The notes beneath the pieces were generated by a model, which did not search any database, was not told where the DNA came from, and saw only the letters and a list, made by a program, of their open reading frames with translations. This document shows positions 43,023 through 52,614 of a stretch of DNA of 64,000 nucleotides, in pieces. Made by a program: the position numbers and the translations under genes. Numbering within the stretch: position 1 is the first letter of the stretch; every line of letters begins with the position of its first letter. Source of the DNA: Minwuiaceae bacterium (GTDB lineage: Bacteria > Pseudomonadota > Alphaproteobacteria > Minwuiales > Minwuiaceae); the NCBI GenBank assembly GCA_028278525.1, contig JANQEE010000030.1, forward strand, positions 172,560-236,559. Direction: 5' to 3'.

Positions 43023-44291
43023 TTAGAGGCCGGCGCGGGCTCGCAATGTCTCCAGGTCGTAGCCTGAGATCTCTTTATAGCGCCTTTGGATCTCTGCCAA
43101 CTCCGCCTCCGAAATCACGTCGTCGATGTTGTCGAACGGCTTGTCGCCGGTCCGGTCGACGATCTCCTTGATCAGGATGTCGGGCGGCGCGACGCGGTTG
43201 GTCAGAACCACCCGCGAGGTCGCTTCAAGCCGCTTGTCCTCGTACGCCTTGAGCGCGGAAGCATGGTCCGCCGAGCGGGCGAGTTCGTCGGCCAGGCATT
43301 CCGCGTCCAGGATCGCCTGGCCGGCGCCGTTCGAACCGCGCGGCACCATGGGGTGGGCGGCGTCGCCCATCAGCGTGATCCGGCCCTTTGTCCAGAAAGG
43401 CAGGGGGTCCTGGTCGACCATCGGGAATTCCAGGATCCGGTCCGCGCTCCGGATCAGGGTCGGAGCGTCCAGCCAGTCGAAATGCCAGTCTTCGAAGGCC
43501 GGCATAAAATCGGCCAGCCTGCCTTCGCGGTTCCAGTCCCGCTCGTCCAGTTGTTCCGCCACCGCGAGTTCCGCGACCCAGTTGATCAGTTGGTTGCCGT
43601 CGCCATCGATGTCGTCGCGGATCGGATAGATCACCATCTTGCCGGTCTCCAGCCAGCCGACGCGGATCATCGTCGCCCCGGTGAGGATCGGCGGGTGCCG
43701 CGTTACGCCCCGCCACATGTTGAAGCCGATGTAGTTCGGTTTGCCCTCGTGCGGGTGCAATTGCTTGCGGATCACGGAGTTGACGCCGTCGCAGGCCACG
43801 GCCAGGGCCGCCGAAGCCGGCGGCAGCGGCTCTCCGGTCGACGTCCGCTGCAGGCGCAAGGTCGCTTCGTCGCCGGTCTGTTCGGCACCGATGCAGGCGG
43901 CGTCGAGGATCAGCCGGTCTCCGCCGACGCGGTCGATGAAGGCGTCCAGCAGCACGCGCTGCAAATCGCCGCGGTGGATCGAGTATTGCGGCGAGGGGTA
44001 GCCCGCGTCGCGGCCAAGCGGTTCTTTGTAGATAAGCTGACCGAACCGGTTGAAGAACGCCGACTCGCGGGCCAGGATCGCCCGCGCTTCGAGATCGGCG
44101 CCGAGGCCGAGGTCGTCCAGGACACGCGCGGCGTGCGGCAGGACGTTGATGCCGACGCCGAGCGGCTCGATTTTATCCACCCGCTCGTAGATCCGGCAGG
44201 GAATGCCGCGTGCATGCAGCAGGAGGCCGAACGCGAGGCCTGCGATTCCGGCGCCGACAATGGCGACCTCGTTGGCCCGAGATTCAGACAT
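43023..44291 (-). CDS. FAD-dependent aromatic monooxygenase (salicylate-hydroxylase-like)
   Basis: A 422-residue single-component flavoprotein monooxygenase. The FAD/NAD motif is VAIVGAGIAGLAFGLLLHAR at the N-terminus; the DG-type motif is ALAVACDGVNSVIR, and the GD motif is ITLMGDAAHPMVPRGSNGAG. These group it with salicylate/4-hydroxybenzoate-type hydroxylases. Its start overlaps the end of the TRAP permease gene by 8 bp, and the acyl-CoA synthetase follows after 15 bp, so it probably hydroxylates the imported acid or its CoA ester. The substrate is an inference from context. Confidence 0.93.
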   Translation of the reverse strand: MSESRANEVAIVGAGIAGLAFGLLLHARGIPCRIYERVDKIEPLGVGINVLPHAARVLDDLGLGADLEARAILARESAFFNRFGQLIYKEPLGRDAGYPSPQYSIHRGDLQRVLLDAFIDRVGGDRLILDAACIGAEQTGDEATLRLQRTSTGEPLPPASAALAVACDGVNSVIRKQLHPHEGKPNYIGFNMWRGVTRHPPILTGATMIRVGWLETGKMVIYPIRDDIDGDGNQLINWVAELAVAEQLDERDWNREGRLADFMPAFEDWHFDWLDAPTLIRSADRILEFPMVDQDPLPFWTKGRITLMGDAAHPMVPRGSNGAGQAILDAECLADELARSADHASALKAYEDKRLEATSRVVLTNRVAPPDILIKEIVDRTGDKPFDNIDDVISEAELAEIQRRYKEISGYDLETLRARAGL

Positions 44292-46191
44292 GGCTGGCTT
44301 CCTCCACAGCAGATGCGGGCGCCCGGCGTATCGGACGAACCACGGTCAGCAACAGTCCGGCGCCGCCGGCCAGGGCAATCCACAGGATCGCGTCGGCCAC
44401 ATAACCGAACGGCACGATATTCATAAGCGCCAGAACAGCACCAGCGAACCGCAACGGCGCGTTCAGCGGCCTGGCCGCGAAGCCGATGACGACGGCGGTC
44501 AGCAGCGCCACCGAAACCAGAAGGCGCAAGGCGGCAATCGCGGTATCCCCGGGATCGCCGAGCAGCAGCAGCTCCGGCTGTAGAACGAAAGCGACGGGAA
44601 TCAGGTAGACGCCCGCGCCGACGCGGAGCGAACTGAACGACGTCTTCCAGGGGTCGGTGCGGGCGACCGACGCCGCGGCGAAGCTGGCGATGGCGATCGG
44701 TGGCGTGATCATGGACAGCATCCCGAAATAGAGTACGTAGAAATGAGCGGCGAGCGGCGCGATGGCCAACTCCACCAGCGCCGGCGCGGCCAGGGTGGCG
44801 AGCAGCACGTAGACGCCGACGGTCGGCATGCCGAGCCCGAGCACGATGCAGAGCACCGCCGTCAGCACCAGCAAAAGCGCCAGGGAATCCTGACTGATCG
44901 CCAGCATCTGGAGCGTGATGGCGAATGAGACGCCGGTGACGTTCAGGACGCCGATGATCAGGCCCGCCGTCGCCGCGATCATGATGATGTCCGTGATCGC
45001 GGCCATGGAGCCGAGCAGGGCGTTGCCGACCTGCCTGAGCTTTTCGCCGAACCTGTTGAATGGATAGAGCAGATGCACGGCGATCAGCGTCATGACGGAA
45101 TAGATGCCGGCAAATTCCGCGGTCCGGTTTTCGACGAACAACAGATAGAGCAGCACGCCGACCGGCAGCAGGAATTGCCAGCCGCTAATGCGGCGGCCGG
45201 TGCGGCCGTCTTCCGCTGTCGCCGCGCCGATGTTCAGGCGCCGGGCCTCGAAATCGACGGCCAGGAACAGCGCCACATAGAAGAACAACGCGGGCAGAAT
45301 TGCGGCGGCGACGACGTTGCGGTACGGCAACTCCAGCAACTCCGCCATCAGGAAGGCGGACGCCCCCATGATCGGCGGCATCAACTGGCCGCCGGTCGAA
45401 CTCACGGCCTCGATGGCGGCGGCGACGCGTTTGGCGTATCCGGCCCGGGTCATCATCGGGATCGAGACGGACCCGACGGCGACGACGTTGGCCACCGCGC
45501 TGCCGGACACCATGCCGAACGCCGCCGAGCCCGCGACAGATACCTTAGCCGGGCCGCCCTTAAAACGGCCGACTAGCGCCGAGGCGACGCCGGAGAAAAA
45601 GGCGCTGCCGCCAAAGGCGTTCAGCAGGAAGCCGAATACGATGAACGGTACGACCACGATAGACGCGATGGCCAGGATCTTGCCGAACAGTGCGTTGGTG
45701 TCGAGCCCGAGATAGACCACCAGGCGGGAAAAGCCGACGGGCCGCGTCTGGAATACGTCCGGCAGATGCGGGCCGACGAACACGAAACCGATCAGGACGA
45801 ACACCAGGATCGGCAGGAAAGGGCCGGTCTTGCGACGGGTCGCTTCCAGCACGCCGGCGATCATGACGATACCGAGCGCAACCGCGGCCGGCGGCGCAAG
45901 CGCGAGCGACAGTTGCAGCTGCGGATAATGGACGGCGACGTAGCAGAACAGCACAAGCACCGCGGCGGCGACGCCGGCGTCGATCCAGCGCAGGACGGTC
46001 GCCCTGCCTTCGATGGGTTCGAGCAGGACGGTCGTCGTGCAGATGCCGATCACCAGCGCCAGGAACTGCTCGGTGTAGAGCGCGATGCCGATCCTGCCGG
46101 GAACGTCGAACGCCCACGCCGCGACAATCGCGACAAGCGTCGCCCGTAGCACGACGAGTGCCGCGCGCGACACTTTTGGCAGGATCGGCAC
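44284..46191 (-). CDS. TRAP transporter fused permease (DctQM, TAXI type)
   Basis: A 635-residue polytopic inner-membrane protein, the length of TRAP permeases with small and large subunits fused. Many hydrophobic segments are visible; typical stretches are GGSAFFSGVASALVGRFKGG and GLGMPTVGVYVLLATLAAPA. TRAP permeases of this type use a TAXI binding protein, encoded immediately upstream (13 bp). Transport is driven by the ion gradient. It overlaps the monooxygenase gene by 8 bp. Substrate unknown. Confidence 0.93.
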   Translation of the reverse strand: MPILPKVSRAALVVLRATLVAIVAAWAFDVPGRIGIALYTEQFLALVIGICTTTVLLEPIEGRATVLRWIDAGVAAAVLVLFCYVAVHYPQLQLSLALAPPAAVALGIVMIAGVLEATRRKTGPFLPILVFVLIGFVFVGPHLPDVFQTRPVGFSRLVVYLGLDTNALFGKILAIASIVVVPFIVFGFLLNAFGGSAFFSGVASALVGRFKGGPAKVSVAGSAAFGMVSGSAVANVVAVGSVSIPMMTRAGYAKRVAAAIEAVSSTGGQLMPPIMGASAFLMAELLELPYRNVVAAAILPALFFYVALFLAVDFEARRLNIGAATAEDGRTGRRISGWQFLLPVGVLLYLLFVENRTAEFAGIYSVMTLIAVHLLYPFNRFGEKLRQVGNALLGSMAAITDIIMIAATAGLIIGVLNVTGVSFAITLQMLAISQDSLALLLVLTAVLCIVLGLGMPTVGVYVLLATLAAPALVELAIAPLAAHFYVLYFGMLSMITPPIAIASFAAASVARTDPWKTSFSSLRVGAGVYLIPVAFVLQPELLLLGDPGDTAIAALRLLVSVALLTAVVIGFAARPLNAPLRFAGAVLALMNIVPFGYVADAILWIALAGGAGLLLTVVRPIRRAPASAVEEASHV

Positions 46192-46204
46192 CGGAAAAAA
46201 CGCC

Positions 46205-47146
46205 CTAGCGGTTCTTCGCCCAGTCCATCGAGCCGCTATGGAACGGCAGCGGCATGTCCGGTTTCACCAACTTGTCCGGGTCCAGGCCGCGGAACAAGGG
46301 AAAGCCGGCGATCAGATCCTTCTTGTAGGCGGCCAGTCCCGCGACGACCTTCTTGACCGTTTCGTCCGGCACGTGCGTCGCGGTCAACAGCAGATTGTCG
46401 TAGGCCAGCACGAAGGTCGGCTCGGTGACGCCGGCGAAATTGGGCAACGGCGGCACCTTGGCCAGGTAGCTGCTCGGAAACACTTCATGCATGCGGTCCA
46501 CCGCTGCTGCGTTGTCGCCGAGCGGAAGCACGCGGATTTTCACACTGGCGTCGACCTCGGCCACCTTTGCGGCGCCGACGGCGAAAAAGAAGGCGTCCGC
46601 GCGGCCGTTGAGGAACTGCTCCGCGCCCTTGACCACGTTCGGGACCAGGACCTTCTTGAACTCGCCATCGGCCAAGCCACCGTTGGCGAGCACCGCGCCC
46701 AATACGCGGTCGAGCGAGCCCATCGCCGAGAAGCCGTGCGTTACGCGCTTGCCGGCGAGATCGTCGATCGATTGGATGTCGCTGTCGGCGCGCACGAACA
46801 ATGCAACGCGCAGCGGGTAGAGCACTGAGGCAATGCGCAGGTTCTTTTGCGGGCTGCCCTTGAAGGCGAACTCTCCGTTGAACGCGTCGCCGCCTTCCAG
46901 CACGTTGGCGATGCCGAAATCAAGCTCGCCCTGATCGACCAGCGGGATAAGCACGGTTTCGCCGGTGTTCGGCTGGACCCGGGTCTCCAGGCCTGCCTTG
47001 TCGTTGATCACGCGGGCGATGACCGAGCCGGTGGAAAAACTGAGTGTCCCCTGGGACATGGTGCCAAGGCCGACCGTATCGGCCCAGGCGCTGGCACTTG
47101 CTGTCATGCTGAGCGCGACGAGCGCGCTGAATGCCGTGTGTTTCAT
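46205..47146 (-). CDS. TAXI-family TRAP transporter solute-binding protein
   Basis: A 313-residue periplasmic binding protein. Signal peptide MKHTAFSALVALSMTASASA, then the TAXI-family domain beginning LGTMSQGTLSFSTGSVIARV and continuing with NTGETVLIPLVDQGELDFG, where such proteins recognise organic acids. It is the first gene of a minus-strand unit with the fused permease, monooxygenase and synthetase, whose order predicts import of an aromatic or related acid that is then hydroxylated and CoA-activated. The ligand is not determined. Confidence 0.93.
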   Translation of the reverse strand: MKHTAFSALVALSMTASASAWADTVGLGTMSQGTLSFSTGSVIARVINDKAGLETRVQPNTGETVLIPLVDQGELDFGIANVLEGGDAFNGEFAFKGSPQKNLRIASVLYPLRVALFVRADSDIQSIDDLAGKRVTHGFSAMGSLDRVLGAVLANGGLADGEFKKVLVPNVVKGAEQFLNGRADAFFFAVGAAKVAEVDASVKIRVLPLGDNAAAVDRMHEVFPSSYLAKVPPLPNFAGVTEPTFVLAYDNLLLTATHVPDETVKKVVAGLAAYKKDLIAGFPLFRGLDPDKLVKPDMPLPFHSGSMDWAKNR

Positions 47147-47293
47147 TTGATCCTCCCTCCTAGACGCCGGATTTTTCTCTGCTGTCCGGCTTTATGTTTG
47201 GCGTTCGTTGCCGATAGTATGCGCAAACGCGCGACGGCGGACATAACATGTATGCGATGTCGCGCCGGTCCAAGCTGGCCGCTGGCGGGTCTG

Positions 47294-48598
47294 TCAGCCG
47301 CCACCGGTTGCGCGGTCGGCTTCCAACGGGTCCTCCAACGGCACGGAGATATCGGCGTGGCGATGATGGGTGGTCCTGTCGCCCTCCGCCGGGCTGCCGG
47401 CGATCACCGTCTTGCCGTAGGGCGGGATCGGCGGAACCGCGTTGTCGGCAAGCGGCTGCATGCCCTGTTTGCGGGCCAATGCCTGCTCGATATAGGGCGC
47501 AAGTTCCGCCCGCTTGGCCGCGAGCCGTTCCTGCTCGTTCTCGTGGAAATGGGGCATGACGCGGTCGGCGAACAGCTCGAGCGACTCGCAGATATGTTCG
47601 TGCCGATTCTTGCCGCCCTGCTGGACGAAGATCACCTGGTCGACGCCTGCGTCGGCGAAGGTGCTGAGATGTTCGCGCAACTCGTCCGGCGTGCCGATGC
47701 CGCGGCCGGCGCCTTCTTCCGGCAGGTCGGGCCGCGCCTTTTCGAAGCGTTCCCAGATGTCCGTCTGGCCCGGCGTATGGGTGCCGTAGACGTAATAGTG
47801 GCCGAGCGAGTAGCCGAAGAAACGAAACCCGTCCATGCCGCGCCGCCGCGCTTCCGCCGAATCCTCATGACAGGAAAAGCCGGTCACCATGGCGATGTTG
47901 GCATTGACGTCGTGGCCGATCGGCACGCATTGGTCGGACTTGATGATGTCGTAATATTCGCCCGCCCACTTGGCGGCTTCGGCCGGATCGATGAAGGCGA
48001 ATGTCAGCGCGCCGATGCCGCAGCGCGCCGCCTGATGGATTGTCTCCCGCTTGGAGCAGGCGACCCAGATCGGCGGGTGCGGCTTCTGCACCGGCTTTGG
48101 CACCACGTTTCGGCAGGGCATGGAGAAGTACTTGCCGTCATAGCCGGGGTAGGGCGTCATCGCCATCATGTTGGCGGTCTGCTCCACGCCCTCATACCAC
48201 ATGGCCTTCTTCTCGTCCGGGTTGACGCCGAAGCCCTCCAACTCGGTACGCGACGCGGATTCGCCGGTGCCCCAATCGACGCGGCCTCGCGAAACCAGAT
48301 CCAGCGTCGCCAGCCGTTCCGCCACCCGGGCCGGATGGTTGTAGCCCGGCGGGCTTAAGACCACGCCGTGGCCGAGCCGTATGGTTCGGGTATTGCGCGC
48401 GCAGGCGGCGAGGAAGACTTCCGGCGCGGAGGAATGGGCGTACTCCTCCAGGAAGTGATGTTCGACCTCCCAGACGTAGTCGTAACCGAGCCCGTCGGCC
48501 AGTTCGACCTGGTCCAGGGCCTCGTGGAACAGCCTGAGTTCGGATTCTTCGTCCCACGGGCGGGGCAGTTGGTGTTCGTACAGCAGACCGAATTTCAT
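47294..48598 (-). CDS. LLM-class flavin-dependent oxidoreductase
   Basis: A 434-residue luciferase-like monooxygenase, a TIM-barrel enzyme using reduced FMN or F420 for oxidation of small molecules. It begins MKFGLLYEHQLPRPWDEESE and shows GYDYVWEVEHHFLEEYAHSS and LATLDLVSRGRVDWGTGESA, family hallmarks. A C-terminal extension of about 60 residues (from about 370, ending DPLEADRATGGG) goes beyond the core barrel. It stands alone between the TAXI and HyuB genes. Substrate unknown. Confidence 0.9.
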   Translation of the reverse strand: MKFGLLYEHQLPRPWDEESELRLFHEALDQVELADGLGYDYVWEVEHHFLEEYAHSSAPEVFLAACARNTRTIRLGHGVVLSPPGYNHPARVAERLATLDLVSRGRVDWGTGESASRTELEGFGVNPDEKKAMWYEGVEQTANMMAMTPYPGYDGKYFSMPCRNVVPKPVQKPHPPIWVACSKRETIHQAARCGIGALTFAFIDPAEAAKWAGEYYDIIKSDQCVPIGHDVNANIAMVTGFSCHEDSAEARRRGMDGFRFFGYSLGHYYVYGTHTPGQTDIWERFEKARPDLPEEGAGRGIGTPDELREHLSTFADAGVDQVIFVQQGGKNRHEHICESLELFADRVMPHFHENEQERLAAKRAELAPYIEQALARKQGMQPLADNAVPPIPPYGKTVIAGSPAEGDRTTHHRHADISVPLEDPLEADRATGGG

Positions 48599-48685
48599 GA
48601 CACGACCTTCCCGTTGCTGGCGTCTTAAGCGCGATTGGGCGGCATTATTCCATGAAGCCGATGACGACGGAATGCCGCCAAACCG

Positions 48686-50479
48686 CTAAATCACGCCGGC
48701 CTCACCGAGGTCGAATGTCCAGGTGATCGGGCCGCGCGCCTGCGTCAGCGTTTTGCGCAGCGCAGCGGTCGCGTCGGCCTCAATCGCGCCGTTCTCGATG
48801 ACGACGCCATAGGCTTCGTTCGCCGCCGCAACGGACACCTTGCCCTGTCGGACGTCATTCAGCACCAGGTCCGGGTCGCGCGTCAGCGGATCGCCGTAGC
48901 CGCCCCCGCCGCCGGTCAGGAACTCCAGCACGTCGCCGGTCCGAAGCTCGAAGATCGCCTTCGACGGCAAGGCCTCGACGCTGCCGTCGGCGCGCTTGAT
49001 GCGGCTGGCGTAGCGCGCGCCGGCGGTGCCGCCCGCCAGGCCCCACGGGTCGGTGTCGTGACGCTCCGACCGGAAACAGCACCGGACGGGCCCGCGCGTT
49101 ATCTGATAGGCGCGTTCCAGACCGAGGCCGCCGCGGAATGCGCCGGCGCCGCCGGAATCGGTGCGGTAGCGGGTGGTCAGGACGCGCAGGGGATAGTGCG
49201 CCTCCAATGCCTCGACCGGTACGTTCTGGCAGTTGGTGACGTCGGTATCCAACAGATCGATGCCGTCCTTGCCGGGCCGGCCGCCGGTGCCGCCGGCGAC
49301 CAGGTCCGTGGCGCCGAACGGCGTGCCGTCTTCATCCACGCCGCCGAACGAGCAGACGCTGAGCGAGCCGCTGCCCGGCGCCGCGACACGGTCCGGCGCC
49401 GCCTTGGCGAAGGCGCCGAGCACCGCGTCGGCGATGCGTTTGCCGGTATGGGCACGGATGCAGACCGGCGCCGGGTGGCGCGGATTGAGGAAGCTGCCTT
49501 CCGGCACGCGCACGGTGACAGGCCGCATGGCGCCCTGGTTGGACGGGATGTCCGGATCGGTCACCGCGCGAACCACGTAGTAGGCGGCCGACGCCGTGCC
49601 CCAATAGCCGATGTTCGCCGGGCCCGGCGCCTGCGGCGAGGAGCCTTCGAAGTCGACGGTCACGTCGCTGCCTGCGATGGTGACGGTGCAGGCAATTTCC
49701 AGCCGCGTGCCGATGTCGATGCCGTCGCTGTCCACCAGATCGCGGAAGCCGTAGCGGCCGTCCGGTATGTCGGCCAGCTTCTGCCGGGTCCGGCGTTCCG
49801 CCAGATCCGACAGGGCGGCGATCGCCGTCAGCACGGTGTCGACGCCGAACTCCGCGACCATGCGGTCTATCCCACGGGTGCCGATCTTGGCGCAGGCCAG
49901 TTCGGCATCCAAATCGCCGAACAGCACGCCGGGCAGCCGGACGTTGCGTTCCAGCAGATCGAACAGGGTGCGGTTCGACCGGCCTGCTTCGTAAAGGCGC
50001 GTCGGTGGGATGATCAGGCCTTCCTGAAAGATCTCGGTCGCGTCCGCCGGCATGCTGCCCTGGGCCTTGCCGCCGACATCCTCGTGATGGGCAAGGGCGA
50101 CGCCGAAGGCGATCAGCCTGTCGCCGGCGAAGACCGGCGCGGCCATGATCAGGTCCGGCAGGTGGGTGCCGCCGGTATAGGGATCGTTCAGCAGATAGAC
50201 GTCGCCGGGTTGCATGTCGCCTGCCGGAAAGCGTTCGAGTATCGCTTTAACCGCGGGGCCCATAACCCCCAGATGCAACGGATTGGCACAGGCCTGGCCG
50301 ATTAGGTCGCCGGCGGCGTCGAACAGGCCGGACGAGCAGTCTTCGCCCTCTTTCAGGATCACCGAGACCGCGCTCCGCAACAGCGTCAGTTGCATCTCCT
50401 CGGTGATTGCGTCGATACGGTTGCGCAGGATCTCCAGCGTGATCGCGTCGATTTCGGCTTCGGGTTTCGTGTCTGGCAT
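48686..50479 (-). CDS. hydantoinase B/oxoprolinase family protein (HyuB-like)
   Basis: A 597-residue HyuB-type subunit of ATP-dependent hydantoinases, 5-oxoprolinases or acetone carboxylase-like complexes. It begins with EIDAITLEILRNRIDAITEE and shows VYLLNDPYTGGTHLPDLIMA and LTGGGGGYGDP, the latter conserved in the family. It normally pairs with a HyuA-type protein, which lies just upstream but on the opposite strand. The start at 50479 is chosen by homology; a longer frame to 50548 has no support. Substrate not predictable. Confidence 0.93.
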   Translation of the reverse strand: MPDTKPEAEIDAITLEILRNRIDAITEEMQLTLLRSAVSVILKEGEDCSSGLFDAAGDLIGQACANPLHLGVMGPAVKAILERFPAGDMQPGDVYLLNDPYTGGTHLPDLIMAAPVFAGDRLIAFGVALAHHEDVGGKAQGSMPADATEIFQEGLIIPPTRLYEAGRSNRTLFDLLERNVRLPGVLFGDLDAELACAKIGTRGIDRMVAEFGVDTVLTAIAALSDLAERRTRQKLADIPDGRYGFRDLVDSDGIDIGTRLEIACTVTIAGSDVTVDFEGSSPQAPGPANIGYWGTASAAYYVVRAVTDPDIPSNQGAMRPVTVRVPEGSFLNPRHPAPVCIRAHTGKRIADAVLGAFAKAAPDRVAAPGSGSLSVCSFGGVDEDGTPFGATDLVAGGTGGRPGKDGIDLLDTDVTNCQNVPVEALEAHYPLRVLTTRYRTDSGGAGAFRGGLGLERAYQITRGPVRCCFRSERHDTDPWGLAGGTAGARYASRIKRADGSVEALPSKAIFELRTGDVLEFLTGGGGGYGDPLTRDPDLVLNDVRQGKVSVAAANEAYGVVIENGAIEADATAALRKTLTQARGPITWTFDLGEAGVI

Positions 50480-50574
50480 GGCGGTCGCTCGGCCTGCAAT
50501 AAAGGTCGCGGCCACCCGATTTGGCGCCGCGCCCGCCAATGATACCATGCGCGTGGATTGGAGAAATGCGTGGC

Positions 50575-52608
50575 ATGTTGGAAATCGGGATCGATATCGG
50601 CGGCACCTTCACCGACGTGGTCTGCCTGGTGGAGGGCGAAAGCCTGTTCACCGTGAAGACGCCGTCCACGCCGGATGTGGTTGGCGGCGTGATCGCCGGT
50701 GTGGACCGGGTCTTGAAACTGGCCGGCTACGATCACGGCGCCGTGTCGGTGCATGTGCACGGCACGACCGTGGCGACCAATGCGATCCTGGAGGGCGCCG
50801 GCGCGGTAACCGGGCTGCTGACGACGGCCGGTCATGAGGATGCGCTGGAGATCGGCCGGCAGAAACGGTCGCGCATGTACGATCTGTTTCTGGACCCGGA
50901 GACGCCGGGCTTTCTGGCGCCGCGCTGGCGGCGCATCGGCATCGCGGAACGGATCGGCGGCAGCGGGGAGGTGGTGGCGCCGCTGGACGAAGCGCAACTG
51001 GCGGACGCGGTCGACGATCTGGTGGAACGGCAGGGCGTCGAGTCCATCGCGATCTGTTACCTGAACAGCTATTTGAATCCGGACCATGAACGGCGGAGCC
51101 GGGAGATCATCGCCGCCCGCCATCCGGGCCTCGCGGTTTCTATCTCAGCCGAGGTCAATCCGGTGTTCCGGGAGTACGAGCGGACCTGCGCCACCGTGTT
51201 CGACGCCTATGTGCGGCCGATCGTGGAGCGGTACCTACGCCAGTTGGGGGCGGAACTGGGCGAGGCGGACGGCGGCTTGCGCCTGATGCAGTCGCGCGGC
51301 GCGATCACGTCGGCCAGCCTGGCGGCGAAGCAGCCGGTCACCATGGTGCTGTCCGGGCCGGCGGCGGGCGTGGTCGGCGCGCAATTCGCAGCCGGCGCGG
51401 CCGGACGCGACAACCTGATCACCATGGATACCGGTGGCACCAGCACCGACGTGTCGCTGGTGCGGGACGGCGCCGTGGAACTGACCAAGGACGGCAAGCT
51501 TAAAGGCTACCCGCTACGCCTGCCGATGGTCGACATCAACGCCATCGGATCCGGCGGCGGCAGCATTGCCTGGCTGGACGAAGGCGGTGGGCTGCATGTG
51601 GGGCCGCAGAGCGCCGGTGCCGTGCCCGGCCCGGCCTGTTATGGCCGCGGCGGCACCGAGCCGACGGCGACGGACGCCAGCGTGGTGCTGGGCTACATCA
51701 ACCCGGACTTCTTTGTCGGCGGCGGGTTTCGCCTGGATGCGGAAGCGGCGCGGCGGGCGGTCGCAGACCTGGCGGCGCGGCTCGGTTTCGATCCGGCGGA
51801 AGCGGCACTGGGCACCCATCGCATCCTGAATGCGCAGATGGCGGAGGCGATCAAGCTGGTCACGGTCAAGCGCGGCTACGACCCGCGCCGATTTTCCCTG
51901 GTCGCGTTCGGCGGTGCGGGCGCGATCCATGCGGCGGCGGTGGCGCGGCAGTTGGACATCGCCGAGGTCGTGGTGCCGCGCAATCCCGGTACTCTGTCGG
52001 CGTTCGGCCTGATCGTCGCGGATATGGAATACGACACCGTCGCGGCATTCCATCGCGAAGCCGGCTCGGCTGATATCGATGCGATGGAAGCGGCATACCG
52101 GCGATTGGAGGAAGAAGGACGCAAGCGGTTAACCGACGAGGGGCTGCCGGGTATCCCAATCGAAACGCTACGCGCGGCGGACATGCGCTATGTCGGCCAG
52201 AGTTACGAACTGGAGGTGCCGGTTGCCGGTTCGGCTACGGCGGAAGCGATCGCGGAGGCTGTCGCCGCCTTTCACCGCCGACACGAGGAGGTATTCGGCC
52301 ATGCGGACACGACTCGCCCGGTCGAGTTCGTCAACCTGCGCGCTGTCGCCCGTCAGCAATTGCCGAAGCCCAATGTTGCGGATGTCGATTTGGGGGGAAG
52401 CGGTGAGGCGGGTCCGGTGGCTCATCGGCTCTGCCATTTCGAAGGCGGCGCGGTCGAGACGCCGATCTACCGGGAGACTGGAATCGGAACCGAGGAGGCC
52501 ATTCCCGGTCCTTGCATCGTCGAAGCGCCGGATACGACCGTGGTCGTGCATCCCGGGCAAACGCTGTCACGCGATACTTTCGGAAACCTGATCGTTCGGG
52601 CCGGTTGA
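50575..52608 (+). CDS. hydantoinase A/oxoprolinase family protein (HyuA-like)
   Basis: A 677-residue HyuA-type ATPase subunit. The phosphate-binding motif is LEIGIDIGGTFTDVVCLVEG at the N-terminus and the second ATP-binding motif is LITMDTGGTSTDVSLVRDG; VALVAFGGAGAIHAAA (SLVAFGGAGAIHAAAVARQL) is also conserved. It would activate the substrate amide or ketone for the HyuB partner. The gene is divergent from hyuB with about 95 bp between starts, so the two share a control region. GGAGAA precedes the ATG. Confidence 0.93.
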   Translation: MLEIGIDIGGTFTDVVCLVEGESLFTVKTPSTPDVVGGVIAGVDRVLKLAGYDHGAVSVHVHGTTVATNAILEGAGAVTGLLTTAGHEDALEIGRQKRSRMYDLFLDPETPGFLAPRWRRIGIAERIGGSGEVVAPLDEAQLADAVDDLVERQGVESIAICYLNSYLNPDHERRSREIIAARHPGLAVSISAEVNPVFREYERTCATVFDAYVRPIVERYLRQLGAELGEADGGLRLMQSRGAITSASLAAKQPVTMVLSGPAAGVVGAQFAAGAAGRDNLITMDTGGTSTDVSLVRDGAVELTKDGKLKGYPLRLPMVDINAIGSGGGSIAWLDEGGGLHVGPQSAGAVPGPACYGRGGTEPTATDASVVLGYINPDFFVGGGFRLDAEAARRAVADLAARLGFDPAEAALGTHRILNAQMAEAIKLVTVKRGYDPRRFSLVAFGGAGAIHAAAVARQLDIAEVVVPRNPGTLSAFGLIVADMEYDTVAAFHREAGSADIDAMEAAYRRLEEEGRKRLTDEGLPGIPIETLRAADMRYVGQSYELEVPVAGSATAEAIAEAVAAFHRRHEEVFGHADTTRPVEFVNLRAVARQQLPKPNVADVDLGGSGEAGPVAHRLCHFEGGAVETPIYRETGIGTEEAIPGPCIVEAPDTTVVVHPGQTLSRDTFGNLIVRAG

Positions 52609-52614
52609 GCCGGT

